Positions 44,998 to 55,630 of a stretch of 64,000 bases of DNA are shown piece by piece. Location of the stretch: NCBI GenBank assembly GCA_963691655.1, contig OY829329.1, positions 15,576,708-15,640,707 on the forward strand, written 5' to 3'. The position numbers were made by a program, and so were the translations under genes. Every line of letters starts with the position of its first letter. Positions within the stretch are counted from its first letter, which is position 1. The notes under the pieces were generated by a model. The model had not been told where the DNA came from. It was given only the letters and a program-made list of their open reading frames with translations, and did no database searches. Source of the DNA: Toxonevra muliebris (lineage: Eukaryota > Arthropoda > Insecta > Diptera > Pallopteridae).

Positions 44998-45566
44998 ATA
45001 CTATGTTCCCACCATTTCCGTACTTTCGACTGAAACTGCTTTAAAATGCTCAATTTTCGCATTCGAAACCTCGCAAAATTCAAATGCAACCCTGAATGTG
45101 TTCATTGAAATGAATTTCCTCTGACATTTCTATAAAAACATTTTTATTTTGTTTCCCGTACAACTGGATTAATATGAAGAAACAAAAATATAAAAAAAAC
45201 AAATTTGTGGAGTACGCGGGAAGAGGAGCTCATAGCTGTGGTATAGGTAGAAAAGCTGAAGGAGCTACGTTAGGCAAAAATAGTGGAGGAGTTGTGGCGG
45301 CAACAAGTCTGCATAATGGCTATGGTTGAAGTAAAACAAGATACATAATAATTGACGCCTTCTCCTATACACTTTTATTTCGTTGATATTTATTATTTTT
45401 TCGAAATATTTAGCATTAATTATATTAGCCGCCGGTATTTTCCGACAAAAAATAAACAATGAACTGTCAAACAAATCGAAATCAGTTTCACAATATGAAC
45501 GATTGTAGTTTCGTTTGAAACCATTTGCCGCAACTACGCAATTTCGGCTCAGTGGGAACATAGTAT
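44998..45566. mobile_element. possible TIR element
   Basis: ATACTATGTTCCCA (44998-45011) is exactly complementary to 45553-45566. The inner flanks match only weakly. The interior is AT-rich with a weak minus-strand frame at 45265-45672 that crosses the right end. Could be an old MITE of about 569 bp or a chance pairing. Confidence 0.4.
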
Positions 45567-45784
45567 AAGACTCATTTAATTTTGTGACGGTAACATAGCT
45601 GGCAATGGTTTTGTTTATTAAACTGTTACTGTATGTATGTAAGTAATTATCAGGGAGCGGAAAAAAATGCAAAATTAAATTTTCTACCTATAGTTAGCAA
45701 TGATTTTAAAAATCGTTGAATACTATTGATCATAAATTTTATTTTGCCTTTTTTCCTCCCCCTAGTATCGTCTCATTTTGACAT

Positions 45785-46090
45785 TTGACTGCAGAATGAA
45801 AAATGCAGTTAGAAGTTTTTTTTGGAGTCGCCGATTGGTTATTCATTTAGAAAAGTATTTTTTGGAGTCAAGGGAAGTCGTTTGGAGTCACTTGAATACC
45901 CTTCTTGGAGTCACTCTGAGTCACTTGAAGTCACTGGAGTCAATTGAAATTTGAAGTCAATTGGAGTCACTGAAAGTCTTTTGGAGTCAATTGGGGTTTT
46001 GAAGTCAATTGGGATTTGAAGTCAATTGAGATTTGACTGTCATTTGAAGTCAATTGGAAATTTGAATTCAATTGGGACTTGAAGCTTTTA
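45785..46090 (+). repeat. GAAGTCA/GGAGTCA-rich interspersed repeat, copy 2
   Basis: It starts CAGAATGAAAAATGCAGTTAGAAG, then TTTTGGAGTCGCCGATTGG and TATTCATTTAGAAA, the same as at 3590. It continues as a longer run of TTGGAGTCA/TTGAAGTCA words with GGGATTTGAAGTCAATT units. Confidence 0.75.
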
Positions 46091-46289
46091 TTACATTTAA
46101 TCAAACCAATTACCTAAGCAATGTAACAATAACTTATTGGACTCGTGCTAGATCATTTTCAACTGATTATTAAATATAACAGAATTCAAAATTGTATCTT
46201 CTCTCATAAATGGGTACTCGATAAATACTCAGGTCTCTTAAACTGTGTTTTCTCATAAATACTCAGGTGAGTGCCCAAATAGATGAAGG

Positions 46290-47000
46290 GTAAAGTCATC
46301 AAAAAAGGACATGAACGCAACCATTGAAAACGCTACATGTAGACGATTGAAGAATCGACAAATTTGAATTAGCAATTAGCTACGTAAGACAAAAAATCAA
46401 AAGTGCAGCGAAAACGCTAATTGGGAAAGCACAGAGCTATACAAAAGTAATTTTGATAGGATGGTGGCTGAAATCATCAAAAACGCAACCATTGGAAACG
46501 CTACGTGTTCACATTGAGGAATTTGAATCAGCAATTAGCTAAGAGTTACAAAAAATCACAAGTGCGGCGAAAATGCTAATTGGGAAAGCACAGAATTATA
46601 CAAAAGCAATTTAGATAAGAAAAGAAAAAACGATCAGCTTTATAGTTTTGGAGATTTAGTCGCAATTAAAAGAACTTAATTTGTAGCTGGCTGGAAATTG
46701 GCGAATTACAAAACTAAAAAGAAATGGGCGATATAAAGTTGAAAAAACAGCGCAGTGCGAAGGACCACAAAGAATTTCGAGAAGCAACAACTACTGCGAA
46801 ATTGTGGAATTGTAACGAATCGAATATGTTGTTATCTGGAAAAGACGACGAATCAGATGGCTGAATGCAAATAGAGGGCGCAAGCGAACAGTTAAAGGAG
46901 TCGTGTTGAAGTAATCTGTCGGTAAAGTCGCAAGTAGCAGACGCAGTTGTCTGGCATTAAACTTTATTCCGTATCCTTAATACTATCTTTCTGAATTCCT
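46290..47000 (+). pseudogene. LTR-retrotransposon (Ty3/gypsy-like) integrase-end relic
   Basis: Around 46610 the plus strand reads KKRKNDQLYSFGDLVAIKRT followed by QFVAGWKLA, the K-R-R-N-D...Y..GDLVxIKRTQF pattern at the integrase C-terminus of gypsy-type pol. Then come frame-shifted remnants and a 3' segment ending in a TTAAACTTTATTCCG-type region. Upstream, a ~175-bp segment (ACGCAACCATTG...AATTGGGAAAGCACAGA) is tandemly duplicated (about 46310-46450 and 46480-46615), duplicating the end of the pol frame. No LTR pair was found. Broken by shifts and stops. Confidence 0.5.
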
Positions 47001-47810
47001 TAGTAATTTCTATATTTTTATTTAATTGTAAACCACAACATTTTTGAATTTAAATAAACTATGAGACCATTGTTTATTTATTATATGTAAAATATAATAT
47101 AAAGATCTGGTTCCACATACGTGCAACATTATCGACTGTCGAAACTACTGGAATATTCAATAAAATTTTTTTTTCTTCATGATAAAGTAAACACTCAGGG
47201 ATATTGCCCCTAGAAGGTTCGTTACCTTCTTGGTTCCTTTCCTTTTGCTAGGGTATACTCAGTGAGTAACCAGGGTGCGTAAATAATCACGATCTAAGTC
47301 TGAGTCTGAGTGTGAGAATTCGTGGTTGACGAAATGAGAGTTGCTGCCAACAAAGCATTGTGTTGATTGGGAAAGGAAGTTAGATTAATTGGAGGAGGAA
47401 AGAGTAGGAAAGTATCTGTGAACGTTTGTTTTAAATTTATAGAGCTCATAACAATCAGGAAATTGCAATGCGTGCTATGTTGTTCAACTAGCAGTTCATA
47501 TAAGCTCTAGAAAACACATGAACGGATTGCATTAAATCGACTTCTTCACCTTTTTTTAGAAAATTTATTGGGCAATGTATGATTAATATAACTAATATTA
47601 ATTTATGGTTTCTGCAAAGCATTTGTTATTTGTGTAATTGTTAATATTGCACGAAAATATTCTAAGGTATTAATTGAATTATTAATTAATGTTTGAATGT
47701 TCAATGCATTAAATTAAATAAATAAAATAAAATATTTTTAATATTTGTATTTATCCTCAGTTAGCCAGACCTTTTTCGATTTTCATTGCCAATTAAATAT
47801 TTTAGCGTAG
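47001..47810. other. non-coding, no recognised content
   Basis: AT-rich DNA with a TCTGAGTCTGAGTGTGAG patch (47300). It may hold the downstream part of the LTR relic, but I see no LTR boundary. Confidence 0.35.
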
Positions 47811-47814
47811 CACA

Positions 47815-48375
47815 CTCGCCGAGTCCAGGATTAGAGGCTACAGAAATTTATTTGTTACAGGAACCGGGACGAACTATGTGGATGTGTTAGTTGCCTTGAA
47901 TTCGACGATGATCGGCGTGGCCTGTCTTTACTCTTTTTTTTCTTCTTTTAATTTATTTTACTTCTTGTCTTTGTGTGTGGCACAGAAGTATAAACACGCC
48001 GCGGCGTGGCCTGCCTTTGCCCCTTTTTTAAGTCCAGGGTTCGAGGCTACAGAAATTTATTTGTTACAAGGACCGGGGCGAACTACCTTTTCTAGGAATA
48101 CGGAAACTCATTCACTTTGGTTTTTTTTTTATTTCTTATTTAATACTTCCTTACTGCGAACTTACTCACAACTGAGTGGTGGACGGCGCGGCCTGTCTTT
48201 GGTTCTTTTTTCTTCTTTTAATTCATTTTAACTATTGTCTTTGTGAGTGCGGCAAAAATATAAAGACGGCTTGGCATGCCTTTGTCTCCTGTTTTCTTTT
48301 AATTTATTCTAATTCTTGTCTTTGTGCATGGTACAAAGGTATGAAGACGGCGTGGTCTTTCTTTGTTTAAGGTAA
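47815..48375 (+). repeat. nested direct repeats of LTR-like character
   Basis: A ~55-bp block (GTCCAGG.TT..AGGCTACAGAAATTTA...ACCGGG.CGAACTA) occurs at 47821 and 48031. A ~78-bp block (GGCG(T/C)GGCCTGTCTTTG...CTTCTTTTAATT...TTGTCTTTGTG) occurs about four times, at about 47913, 48185, 48262 and 48340. Composition differs from the surroundings. 48376-48560 (CGCCGCTATGGGGCCGAAAC) looks like part of the same unknown element. 48560-48880 is AT-rich. Confidence 0.6.
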
Positions 48376-48879
48376 TTCTGGGTCCCTGATTCCTATCGCG
48401 TCGCCGCTATGGGGCCGAAACCCATCATTTTGGTATATGTGAAGCCACTATTCGATATATGACTGTGCCGGGTAAACAAACCCGAAACATATCTTGGGTT
48501 CTAGTGAGATATGTTATCCATTGAAAAGTGGTTAGGGTCAGCGAAGGTCAAAATTACCTAGGTGCAACTTTTTTTTAAAGAAATTAAACTTTCAAAAGCA
48601 AAAAAAAAAAAAAATTATTTTAATTCCTTTATACTGGGTTAATTGTTGGAAAAAAATAATATATATTCTTCGAGAAAAATAATTGAAGTCATTGAAGGTC
48701 AAAACCTCCAATTTTTTCCCAGAAATTCTTCTTTAAAAGATAAAATTTTTTTTCTTGCTATAATTGCTATATATAGGATTTACCATTGAAAAAAAAAGCA
48801 ACAAACATTGTTTGAGGAAAATATTTTCAATTAAAAAGTAGTTAGGGTTGTCTCCTTATGAATTTATTGATAATCTAGA

Positions 48880-49340
48880 ACGAAAAATATTTTTTAAAAA
48901 TTTTTTTTTTTTTTTAAACATTGGAAAAACTTATAAAAGGTGTAGAAAACACAAAAATCGAAATAAATTTTTCCATGCACCCTCTCCCACAATTTTTTGA
49001 AAAATTTAAATAGGAAAAAAATTTCTTGATTTAATTTTTTTTTTTGTTGAAAACGTTTTAAAAACTCATAAGACGTGTAGAAAATACAAAAAATTGAAAA
49101 AAGAAATAATTTTTTCCATATCCACGCTCATGAATTTTTTGGAAAAATGTAGGTCGTAAAATTTTTTTTTTGTTGAAAACTTTGTAAAAACTTATAAAAC
49201 GTGTAGAAAATACCAAAAATTCCTTCATGAATTTTTTGAAAAATTTAGGTCGGAAAAATTTTTTTTTGTTGAAAATGTTGTAAAAAGTCATAAAACATGT
49301 AGAAAATTTAAAACATCGAAACAAACTTTTTTCCATGTCC
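48880..49340 (+). repeat. homopolymer-rich ~130-bp tandem array, locus 3
   Basis: Four units at about 48917, 49048, 49175 and 49268, marked GAAAAC.TT.TAAAAACT(C/T)ATAA(A/G)ACGTGTAGAAAA. Same family as 27640-28060 and 41070-41790, with the flank word TTTTTTGAAAAATTTAGGTCG. A Phe-rich minus frame at 49058-49336 is periodic and not a gene. Confidence 0.8.
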
Positions 49341-49694
49341 CTTGTCCATGTCTCCTCTTAGGTCGAAATTTCAAACATTTTGTCCTTAATAATAATATAA
49401 AAACGAATAAGGCACAATACAGTTAAATGATACCAAAATAATTTTTCAGTGTAATATAACACGCTCTCTCATTTCTACAACCAGACAAATCATTAACTAA
49501 CTGTTAAATATCTAGTTACAATGAGAATTCTTAAAAAAATAAGTACAAAGAACAATTGCGTTAGTTTCGTTCATCATTTCTGTTCAGTGAAAATACTTTA
49601 AAAACAAAAAACCTTGTAATTTTCGGTAACGTTTTCAAATATTAAACACTTATATAGAGTGTTGAAATACTAGTAAGAATCATCACAATGATCA

Positions 49695-49731
49695 CTGATG
49701 AGGAATCGTGTTGGATTGCGAAACGGTCGTT
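49695..49731 (+). ncRNA. hammerhead-ribozyme-like motif 1
   Basis: CTGATGA (49695-49701, core CUGANGA), then stem II GGAATC / GATTGC (one mismatch) around a 6-nt loop, then GAA (49720-49722), a short ACGG/TCGT stem III and T at the expected cleavage position. Order and spacing fit a type I hammerhead with a very short, near-palindromic stem III, as reported for Penelope-like elements and retrozymes, which cleave as dimers. Stem I pairing in the flanks is poor, so activity is doubtful. A second copy is at 55007-55043. Confidence 0.5.
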
Positions 49732-50260
49732 TCAATGAAATTTTTATGACATGATTAAAGAAAAATCATGAAGATCCCCCAATTTTTCCAAGCCACAAAA
49801 TATATAACCCCTTAAGGCATTTTCGTTGATATTTAAGAAATTTTGTCGCCACTTTTCATCATAATATCAAATATGAAACAAGTAGATATTAGTATAAAGG
49901 AATTTCTATTAAGGGGGAAGGCCGCTGAGACGGCTGGAAAAATTAGTGATTTTCGGGAATTTTTTTGATCTGTCAAATAAAGGAATATGGGGATCGTTTT
50001 ATTTTTTATTTCCATAAATTTTTATTAAAAAATATTGAATAGTTTTGAAGATATGGGCGTTGCCGTGGAGCCCGAAAAAAAATCCTCCCTCCAAGGTCGC
50101 GTCGATTTTTCAAGAAGAGTTTAGTTTTTAATAATCTATATGAGCATAATTTTTGTCGCACGTAGCGTTTTTTTTTTTGTATTAACAAAATGGCGACTAA
50201 TTGAAATTTTTTTCACGTTTTTTACCTTTTCTCTTTTTTTTCAAAAGAGTTTAAAAAATA

Positions 50261-50410
50261 GTAAAAATCAAAAATTTGAAAATCGGCTATACTCAACGAT
50301 AGCCATTGAAAATCGGTTAATATTTGATCGAGTAAAAATTAAAAATTTGAAAATCGACTACGCTCAACGATAGCCATTGAAAATCGGTTAATATTTGATC
50401 GGTTAATATT
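50261..50410 (+). repeat. 71-bp tandem duplication
   Basis: GTAAAAAT(C/T)AAAAATTTGAAAATCG...CTCAACGATAGCCATTGAAAATCGG..TATTTGATCG starts at 50261 and 50332. A partial third repeat of GGTTAATATTTGATC follows. Confidence 0.85.
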
Positions 50411-50442
50411 TGATCCCCCGTAAATGGGGGAGTCGCGCCGTA

Positions 50443-50520
50443 CTGTGGTATCACAATGAGCCTAATTTGTGCTTAAGTGTGCTTTCAAGCAGAAGGCTGC
50501 CACTCCAACCTAACCTAACC
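50443..50520 (+). mobile_element. SINE tail fragment
   Basis: CTGTGGTATCACAATGAGCC, CTTAAGTGTG and GCTGCCACTCCAACCTAACC match the tail of the SINE at 6455-6740 (about 6672-6738). The tRNA head is absent. Confidence 0.6.
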
Positions 50521-50699
50521 TTGATCAAGTTATCGACGCGACGCGTTTTAAGTTTTCAGTCCATCTACTTACTATCACTAAAATGGCTGTAACTCAGGCA
50601 ATTTTTGGAATTTTGACTTGAAATTTTGTACACATATTTTTGAAAATTTGAGATAATTTTTTTTTGGCGGGCCGTCACAGCGGCCTTCCCCCTTAATAT

Positions 50700-51930
50700 A
50701 TGCCCGTTAATAAGAAAAAAATTATGAATTTTCGGGCCTTCAAAATGGGAATCCAATTCATGATAGAGAAAATCCTAGTAAAGCGAAGGATTTTTCCTCA
50801 AAATTTGTTCATACGTCAATTGAAATTTAATGTTCCCATAAGTACTAACAAATTTTCCGATAATGCCAATGTAAAACTAAAAGTTTCAGTTTTTTTTTAG
50901 TAGCAATCATTGCTGGAATTCTGTGTAGGTAAAATAAATCGATATTAATCTATTATTAGGCAAATACTTTTATCAAAAAAAAAAAAGCGAAAAAAACCAA
51001 TATAAAGAAATTGAAACTAGGGCAAAGCGTTATTAGTTTACTAGATCAATATTGAACTGTTGTAAAGAACGAACGAATGAACGACGAATGCCAACGCCAC
51101 AAAATTATTATGAAAAAAAAAATGAAAAAAGGAAAAATATAAGATTAACTTTTTTTTTATTATTTTGGATCAAAGTATAACGGAAAGGAAATTGAAAACT
51201 AAACAACAACATTGCCCACAAAAAAAAAATATATATTAGGAACAACTGTAATAATATAACAGCAACATCAGCAACAACAATCACAATCAAACCCACCACT
51301 TAGAATGAATACATCAGAGTGTTTAGAAATTCAAAAACTTTTGGGTTTTGTTGTTGTGCTGTTGCTATTGCCTCAATTATGTTGCTGGCTTTACTGCTTC
51401 CTACTCAACACACAATTCAACTCAAAGCTTAGCTCAACTCAGTTCAACTTGAATATCAAAAAATACAAAATATATAATAAATAGTTAAACGCCCAATAAT
51501 AATAATATACAACAACATCAACGGCAACAACAACAAATATCAACGGAAGACAAACCAATGTTGTAATTTTCATATAAACCAAACTTCCTATTAACTCAAC
51601 AACTATGTGCACATAACAGCAATAAGTTGCAAAAAAAAAAATTACAACCACAACAAGATCAACAGCAGCAACAAAATAATAACAACAGCAGTAACAACAA
51701 CAAAAAGACACTATCTCAACAATAACATTCGCGAATTTCAACGCGCGGCCGCATTATACCGCAGAAGAAGCAATTTTTCTATCTCTATCTAAAGAAAGGA
51801 ATTGAATTTTGTTGTTGAAATGTAAAAAGTAAATATGTCGACAACATATACGCACATCAGCAACACTCGATAAAAAATCATAAAAAATGCACTAGGTACA
51901 AAAATCCTTAAGCAATTTCAGTTTCGAAGT
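50700..51930. other. non-coding with CAA-rich tract
   Basis: No gene is supported. 51200-51300 and 51500-51725 are rich in CAACAA / CAGCAA / AATAAT trinucleotides. Open frames of Val/Tyr/Cys composition on the minus strand are readings of these repeats. Confidence 0.45.
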
Positions 51931-51934
51931 AAAG

Positions 51935-53500
51935 GTTGAGCTTGTGTGGGATTTGAGGTGGTTGCCTCGGATTTGAATTGCTTGCCTTCGATTTCAGTTT
52001 CTTGCAGACTTCAGTTGCTTCTTTTGGATTGGGATGGTTGCATCGAGTTCCGTTACTTGGCCTAAACTTATATGGCTTCCATCGGATTTGAGTTGCTTTT
52101 TTGGCGTTGGAATGGTTCGTCGAATTTTAGTTACTTGCGATGGATTTGAGTTGCTTCCTTCAGATTTAAGGTGCTTGACTCAGATTTTGGTTGCTTCCTT
52201 TTTATTTCAGGGCTTGCCTTGGATTTCAGTTACTTGCTATGGATTTGAGTTGCTTCTTTCCGATTTGAATTGCTTCGTTTCGGATTTCAGTTACTTCCTT
52301 TGGATTTGTTCCTTGTCTCGGATTTGAGTTACATGCCTTGGATTAATTGCCATGAACTTGAGTTGCCTGCCAAGAACTTCAGTTACTTGCCATGGATTTG
52401 AGTAGCTTGCCTCGGATTAGAGTTGATTACCTCGGATTTCAGTTATTTGCCTTCGATTTGAGTTACTTACGATTTCAGTTACTTACGATTTCATTTACTT
52501 GCCTCGAATTTCAGTTGTTTCCTTCGGATTTGAGTTTTCTGCCTCGAGTTCTGATAGTTGCCCTAAATTCAAATCGCTACCTTCGGAATTGAGTTGCTTC
52601 CTTCGGATTTTGATTTCTTGGCTCAAATTTTGGTTGCTTCCTTTGGATTTGAGGCCGTGCTTCGGATTTTAATTACTTGCGTCAGATTAATTGGAATTTC
52701 CATCAGTTGCTTGCCATGGATTTGAGTTTCTTACTTTGAATTTTAGTTCTTGACCTCGGATTTCAGTTACTTGCCAAGGATTTGAGTTGGTTCTTTTGGA
52801 TTTGCGGGGTTTAACTCAAATTTTAATTACTTCCTTTGGATTGCTTGCCCTGGATTTTATTTACTTGTCTCGAATCATGTGCCATAGATTGAAGTTAATT
52901 GCCATGGATTTCAGTTTCTTGCCTGGAATTTGAATTGGTTGCTTAGGATTTCGCTTGTTTGGTATGGACTGGAATTTGTTTGCTTTGGATTTGAGCTGCT
53001 TATCTTGGATTTTTGAGTTACTTGTTTTGGATTTGAGTTACTTGCTCGGATTTGAGTAGATTGCCTCGGATTTAAATTGCTTGGTTCGGATTTAAATTGC
53101 TTCCTTCTTCTGGTGGAGGTGGTTTCGTTGAATTTGAGTTACTTGCCATGGATTTGAGCTTTTCTTGAATTTGAGATGCTTGCCTAAGATTTGAGTTGCT
53201 TGCCATAGATTTTAATTGCTTATTTCGGATTTGAGTTACTTGTCGTAGATTTGAGTTGCTCCTCTCTGATTTGATTTGCAGGCCAAGAATTTCAACTGAT
53301 TACCATGAATTTAAGCCACTTGCTTCGGATTACTTGCCAAGAATTTAAGTTGCTCTCCTCGGATTTATGTTTTTTACCTTTGATACCGAATAGTTTGATT
53401 TGAGTTGAATAGGGATTTGAGTTCCTTGCTTTGGATTTGAGTTTCTTGCTTGAGATACGAGCTACCTTTGCCTCGGATTTGAGTTTTTCGCCAGTTCAAT
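51935..53500 (+). repeat. ~1.5-kb degenerate minisatellite (~24-bp words)
   Basis: More than 50 variants of (C/T)GGATTTGAGTTGCTTGCC and GGATTTCAGTTACTTGCC follow each other with spacing mostly 20-30 bp and no fixed register. Typical words: CCTCGGATTTGAGTT, CTTTGGATTTGAG, CCATGGATTTGAGTT. All frames are closed or give Leu/Trp-rich accidental translations. Confidence 0.9.
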
Positions 53501-53839
53501 TATATTTCAAATTATTTAACCTGAGTTTTTGCTTTTAGATATATTCAATCATACTTGAACTATACCAAAACTTTTGAATTTTTAGATTTTGAAGGAATAA
53601 TATGTATTTAAAAGTTCCTGCGAATTTTAAACTATCATTTCTTCAAATTCTAAAGAAAAACTAAAATTTGGGTACAGTTTATTATTATTTTGGTACGATT
53701 GGAACGATCCGAAATTCAGGCACTGCGAATTAAGACAAAAGCCGATCTGCTATCCTGAAGCGGTTTTAATTTCGTTACTTGTTTGCTGCAAATACTCCTT
53801 CTTTCGTCTCGTTTGACTGACCTAATTTACTTAGGTGAT

Positions 53840-54660
53840 CTCTGACTACATAGTGGCCGGATAGAAAGTCCACGAGCAATCTGAGATCCCCTTTATTTAA
53901 AATCAAGGATTGGGTGAAAGCGAGACGAGGGACAAGCTTTTTAGCCTGTCTGAGACCTAAAACCAGATCTCAATAAGATAGACATTCCTCCTTCGCCCAC
54001 GCCTCTATGGTTGATTTGGAATCTGTGAACCCTGCCTAGAAAGTTCGTCAGCAGTTGCATTACCTGCAATGTCGCAGTAGCCTGGTACGCAACAAAGCAT
54101 AATTTGTTATGGATAGACAACTGCTGCAGACTGCCAAAGCACTCCTTCACCAACTTCGAAGAGAAACTCCATTATGAAAGGGTTTTGAAAGCCGTTTGGC
54201 TGTCAGAGAAGAATGATCACAATCTTTGCAACTTTTGACCCTTTATAAAGGTTAATCATGGCGCAAGTCTCAATAACGTATATTTCGGTTGGAAAGACAC
54301 TAGACCAAGTGCCCAGTAGAACTGAGATTCGAGCAATGACACCAGAACCAAAACCGCAATCCGTTTTCGAACTATCAGTATACCAATTGAGGGCGAATGG
54401 AACCGAAGTTGAGGAATTGAGCATTCCAATTGTGCCTGGGCGGCCGAAGCTTAGATGCTTGGTTATAAAATCTGACACATTGCAGATTAGAATATCAGGA
54501 ATTTCATTAGAAATGGTCAAATGACCAGTAAGTAAGTTTAGTAAGTTGAATGAAACTTGCTGCCTGAAAGCTGTAAGTTTCTTTACGAAGATATGCAGAG
54601 CTGCAAGTTTGATCATCATCGCAGGAGTAGGGCAGTTTCGCATAGCTCCTGTGATTGAGA
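53840..54660 (-). pseudogene. LINE RNase H relic, copy 2
   Basis: The minus strand (about 54203-54643) reads GHLTISNEIPDILI, then LNWYTDSSKTDCGFGSGVIA (RNase H YTDGS motif with the Asp kept), then SVFPTEIYVIETCAMI. A second part (53941-54153) reads KECFGSLQQLSIHNK and an N-F-L-G-R-V-H stretch. A Jockey/I-group LINE fragment, broken by a shift near 54200. Related to but clearly diverged from 29080-30175. Confidence 0.65.
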
Positions 54661-55006
54661 GACTTTTGGAGCTTGTTAAGTTTGGATGAGCTTATACTAT
54701 CAAACTAGTGTATCATATGTTATGATTGGCCTAAGTATCAAAGTATACAAGCAGAAAATCAAATTGAGAGTAAAACCCAAGGTCTTTCCAAAGAGTTTCC
54801 TGCAGGCCCAGAAAATCCTAGTTTATCGCGTATTATAGATGAGTTTCTTGCTTGTGGAAATTTCCAAGTTTTTTCGTACTGATTATCAAGATATCAAAAC
54901 AAAGCTATTGCAAGCGGATTTTAATGTACTAGAAAATCAATAACGAACAAATAAACGAACGTAGAATAGTTGCAATGAGGAAAAAAAACAATAATCACTA
55001 AAATCC

Positions 55007-55043
55007 CTGACGAGGAATCGTGGCAGATTCCGAAACGGCCGTC
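55007..55043 (+). ncRNA. hammerhead-ribozyme-like motif 2
   Basis: CTGACGA (55007-55013), perfect 6-bp stem II GGAATC / GATTCC around loop GTGGCA, GAA (55032-55034), palindromic stem III ACGGCCGT and C at 55043 (GUC triplet). All hammerhead core positions are met. The palindromic stem III would favour a dimeric fold. Flanking stem I is not evident. The surroundings share AATCAC upstream and AAATTTTTA downstream with motif 1, so both are copies of one repeat. Confidence 0.55.
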
Positions 55044-55266
55044 TTTGCTCTTTCTTTAAATTTTTACACTTTTATTCATTTTTCAGCATGATTGCATACT
55101 TTTAGGGTTAGCAAAAAAGTTTAATTCCAATTTTTATTGAAAAAATCGTGTTCAGACTTATTTTCAAATTGAATTATTTCCTTAAAGCGGAGGATACTTT
55201 TGCATATTCCGATAAAGAAAGCTGTCTTCTAAAATTGAAAAAAAAAAAATTCAGGACATTTTTTTT

Positions 55267-55476
55267 TTCAGAATCTGTTGTAAAAATTACGAATTCGTAG
55301 CTACAATAACAAATCCGAGAATCGTGTATGTTAAACCAACATAGCTAATTGTTATAACAATCTATTTTCAATGAGAGAACGCAAGAAATTCGACATCGTC
55401 TACATTCCAAAAAAAACAAAATCTTTTAACTATGTGATTGAAGCCACAAATTCTTAACTTTTACGATGAATTCTGA
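55267..55476. mobile_element. degraded palindromic MITE downstream of NET gene 2
   Basis: TTCAGAATCTG..TTACGAATTCGTAGCTACAAT on the left and CTTTTACGATGAATTCTGA on the right match the ends of the MITE at 44621-44854. The interior is diverged. It lies 155 bp beyond the stop of the minus-strand NET gene. Confidence 0.55.
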
Positions 55477-55630
55477 TGTCAAAATCGCTTGAATTACTAT
55501 AACTATTTAACTGAATAATGATGAAATTTTTGAACTAGGTCCTGCTTGATAGAGAAAATCGTTTAATTGCACAGTTCAAAATTGGTCTGTAAAGTCAAGT
55601 CTTTCTAATTATTATTAATTTTTTCGATCT

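Larger units (their letters stand above)
49909..50696. mobile_element. TTAA-bounded TIR element (piggyBac-like, non-autonomous)
   Basis: TTAAGGGGGAAGGCCGCTG (49909) continuing to GACGGC faces the reverse complement at 50671-50696, with one mismatch in 26. Both ends sit exactly at TTAA, the piggyBac-type target. About 788 bp. Inside are a 71-bp tandem repeat and a SINE tail, so other repeats have inserted into it. No transposase. Confidence 0.65.

Noticed and set aside
45265..45672. 135-codon open frame on the minus strand
   Set aside because: It crosses the right end of a possible TIR element, reads no known motif and has no promoter-like features.
47878..48231. 117-codon frame with hydrophobic stretches
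   Set aside because: It runs through nested direct repeats and its hydrophobic parts come from TTCTTTT tracts.
52034..52592. Two plus-strand frames rich in Leu, Ser and Trp
   Set aside because: They are readings through the degenerate ~24-bp minisatellite and share its word structure.
54258..54524. 88-codon plus-strand frame
   Set aside because: It is the antisense of the LINE RNase H relic on the minus strand.
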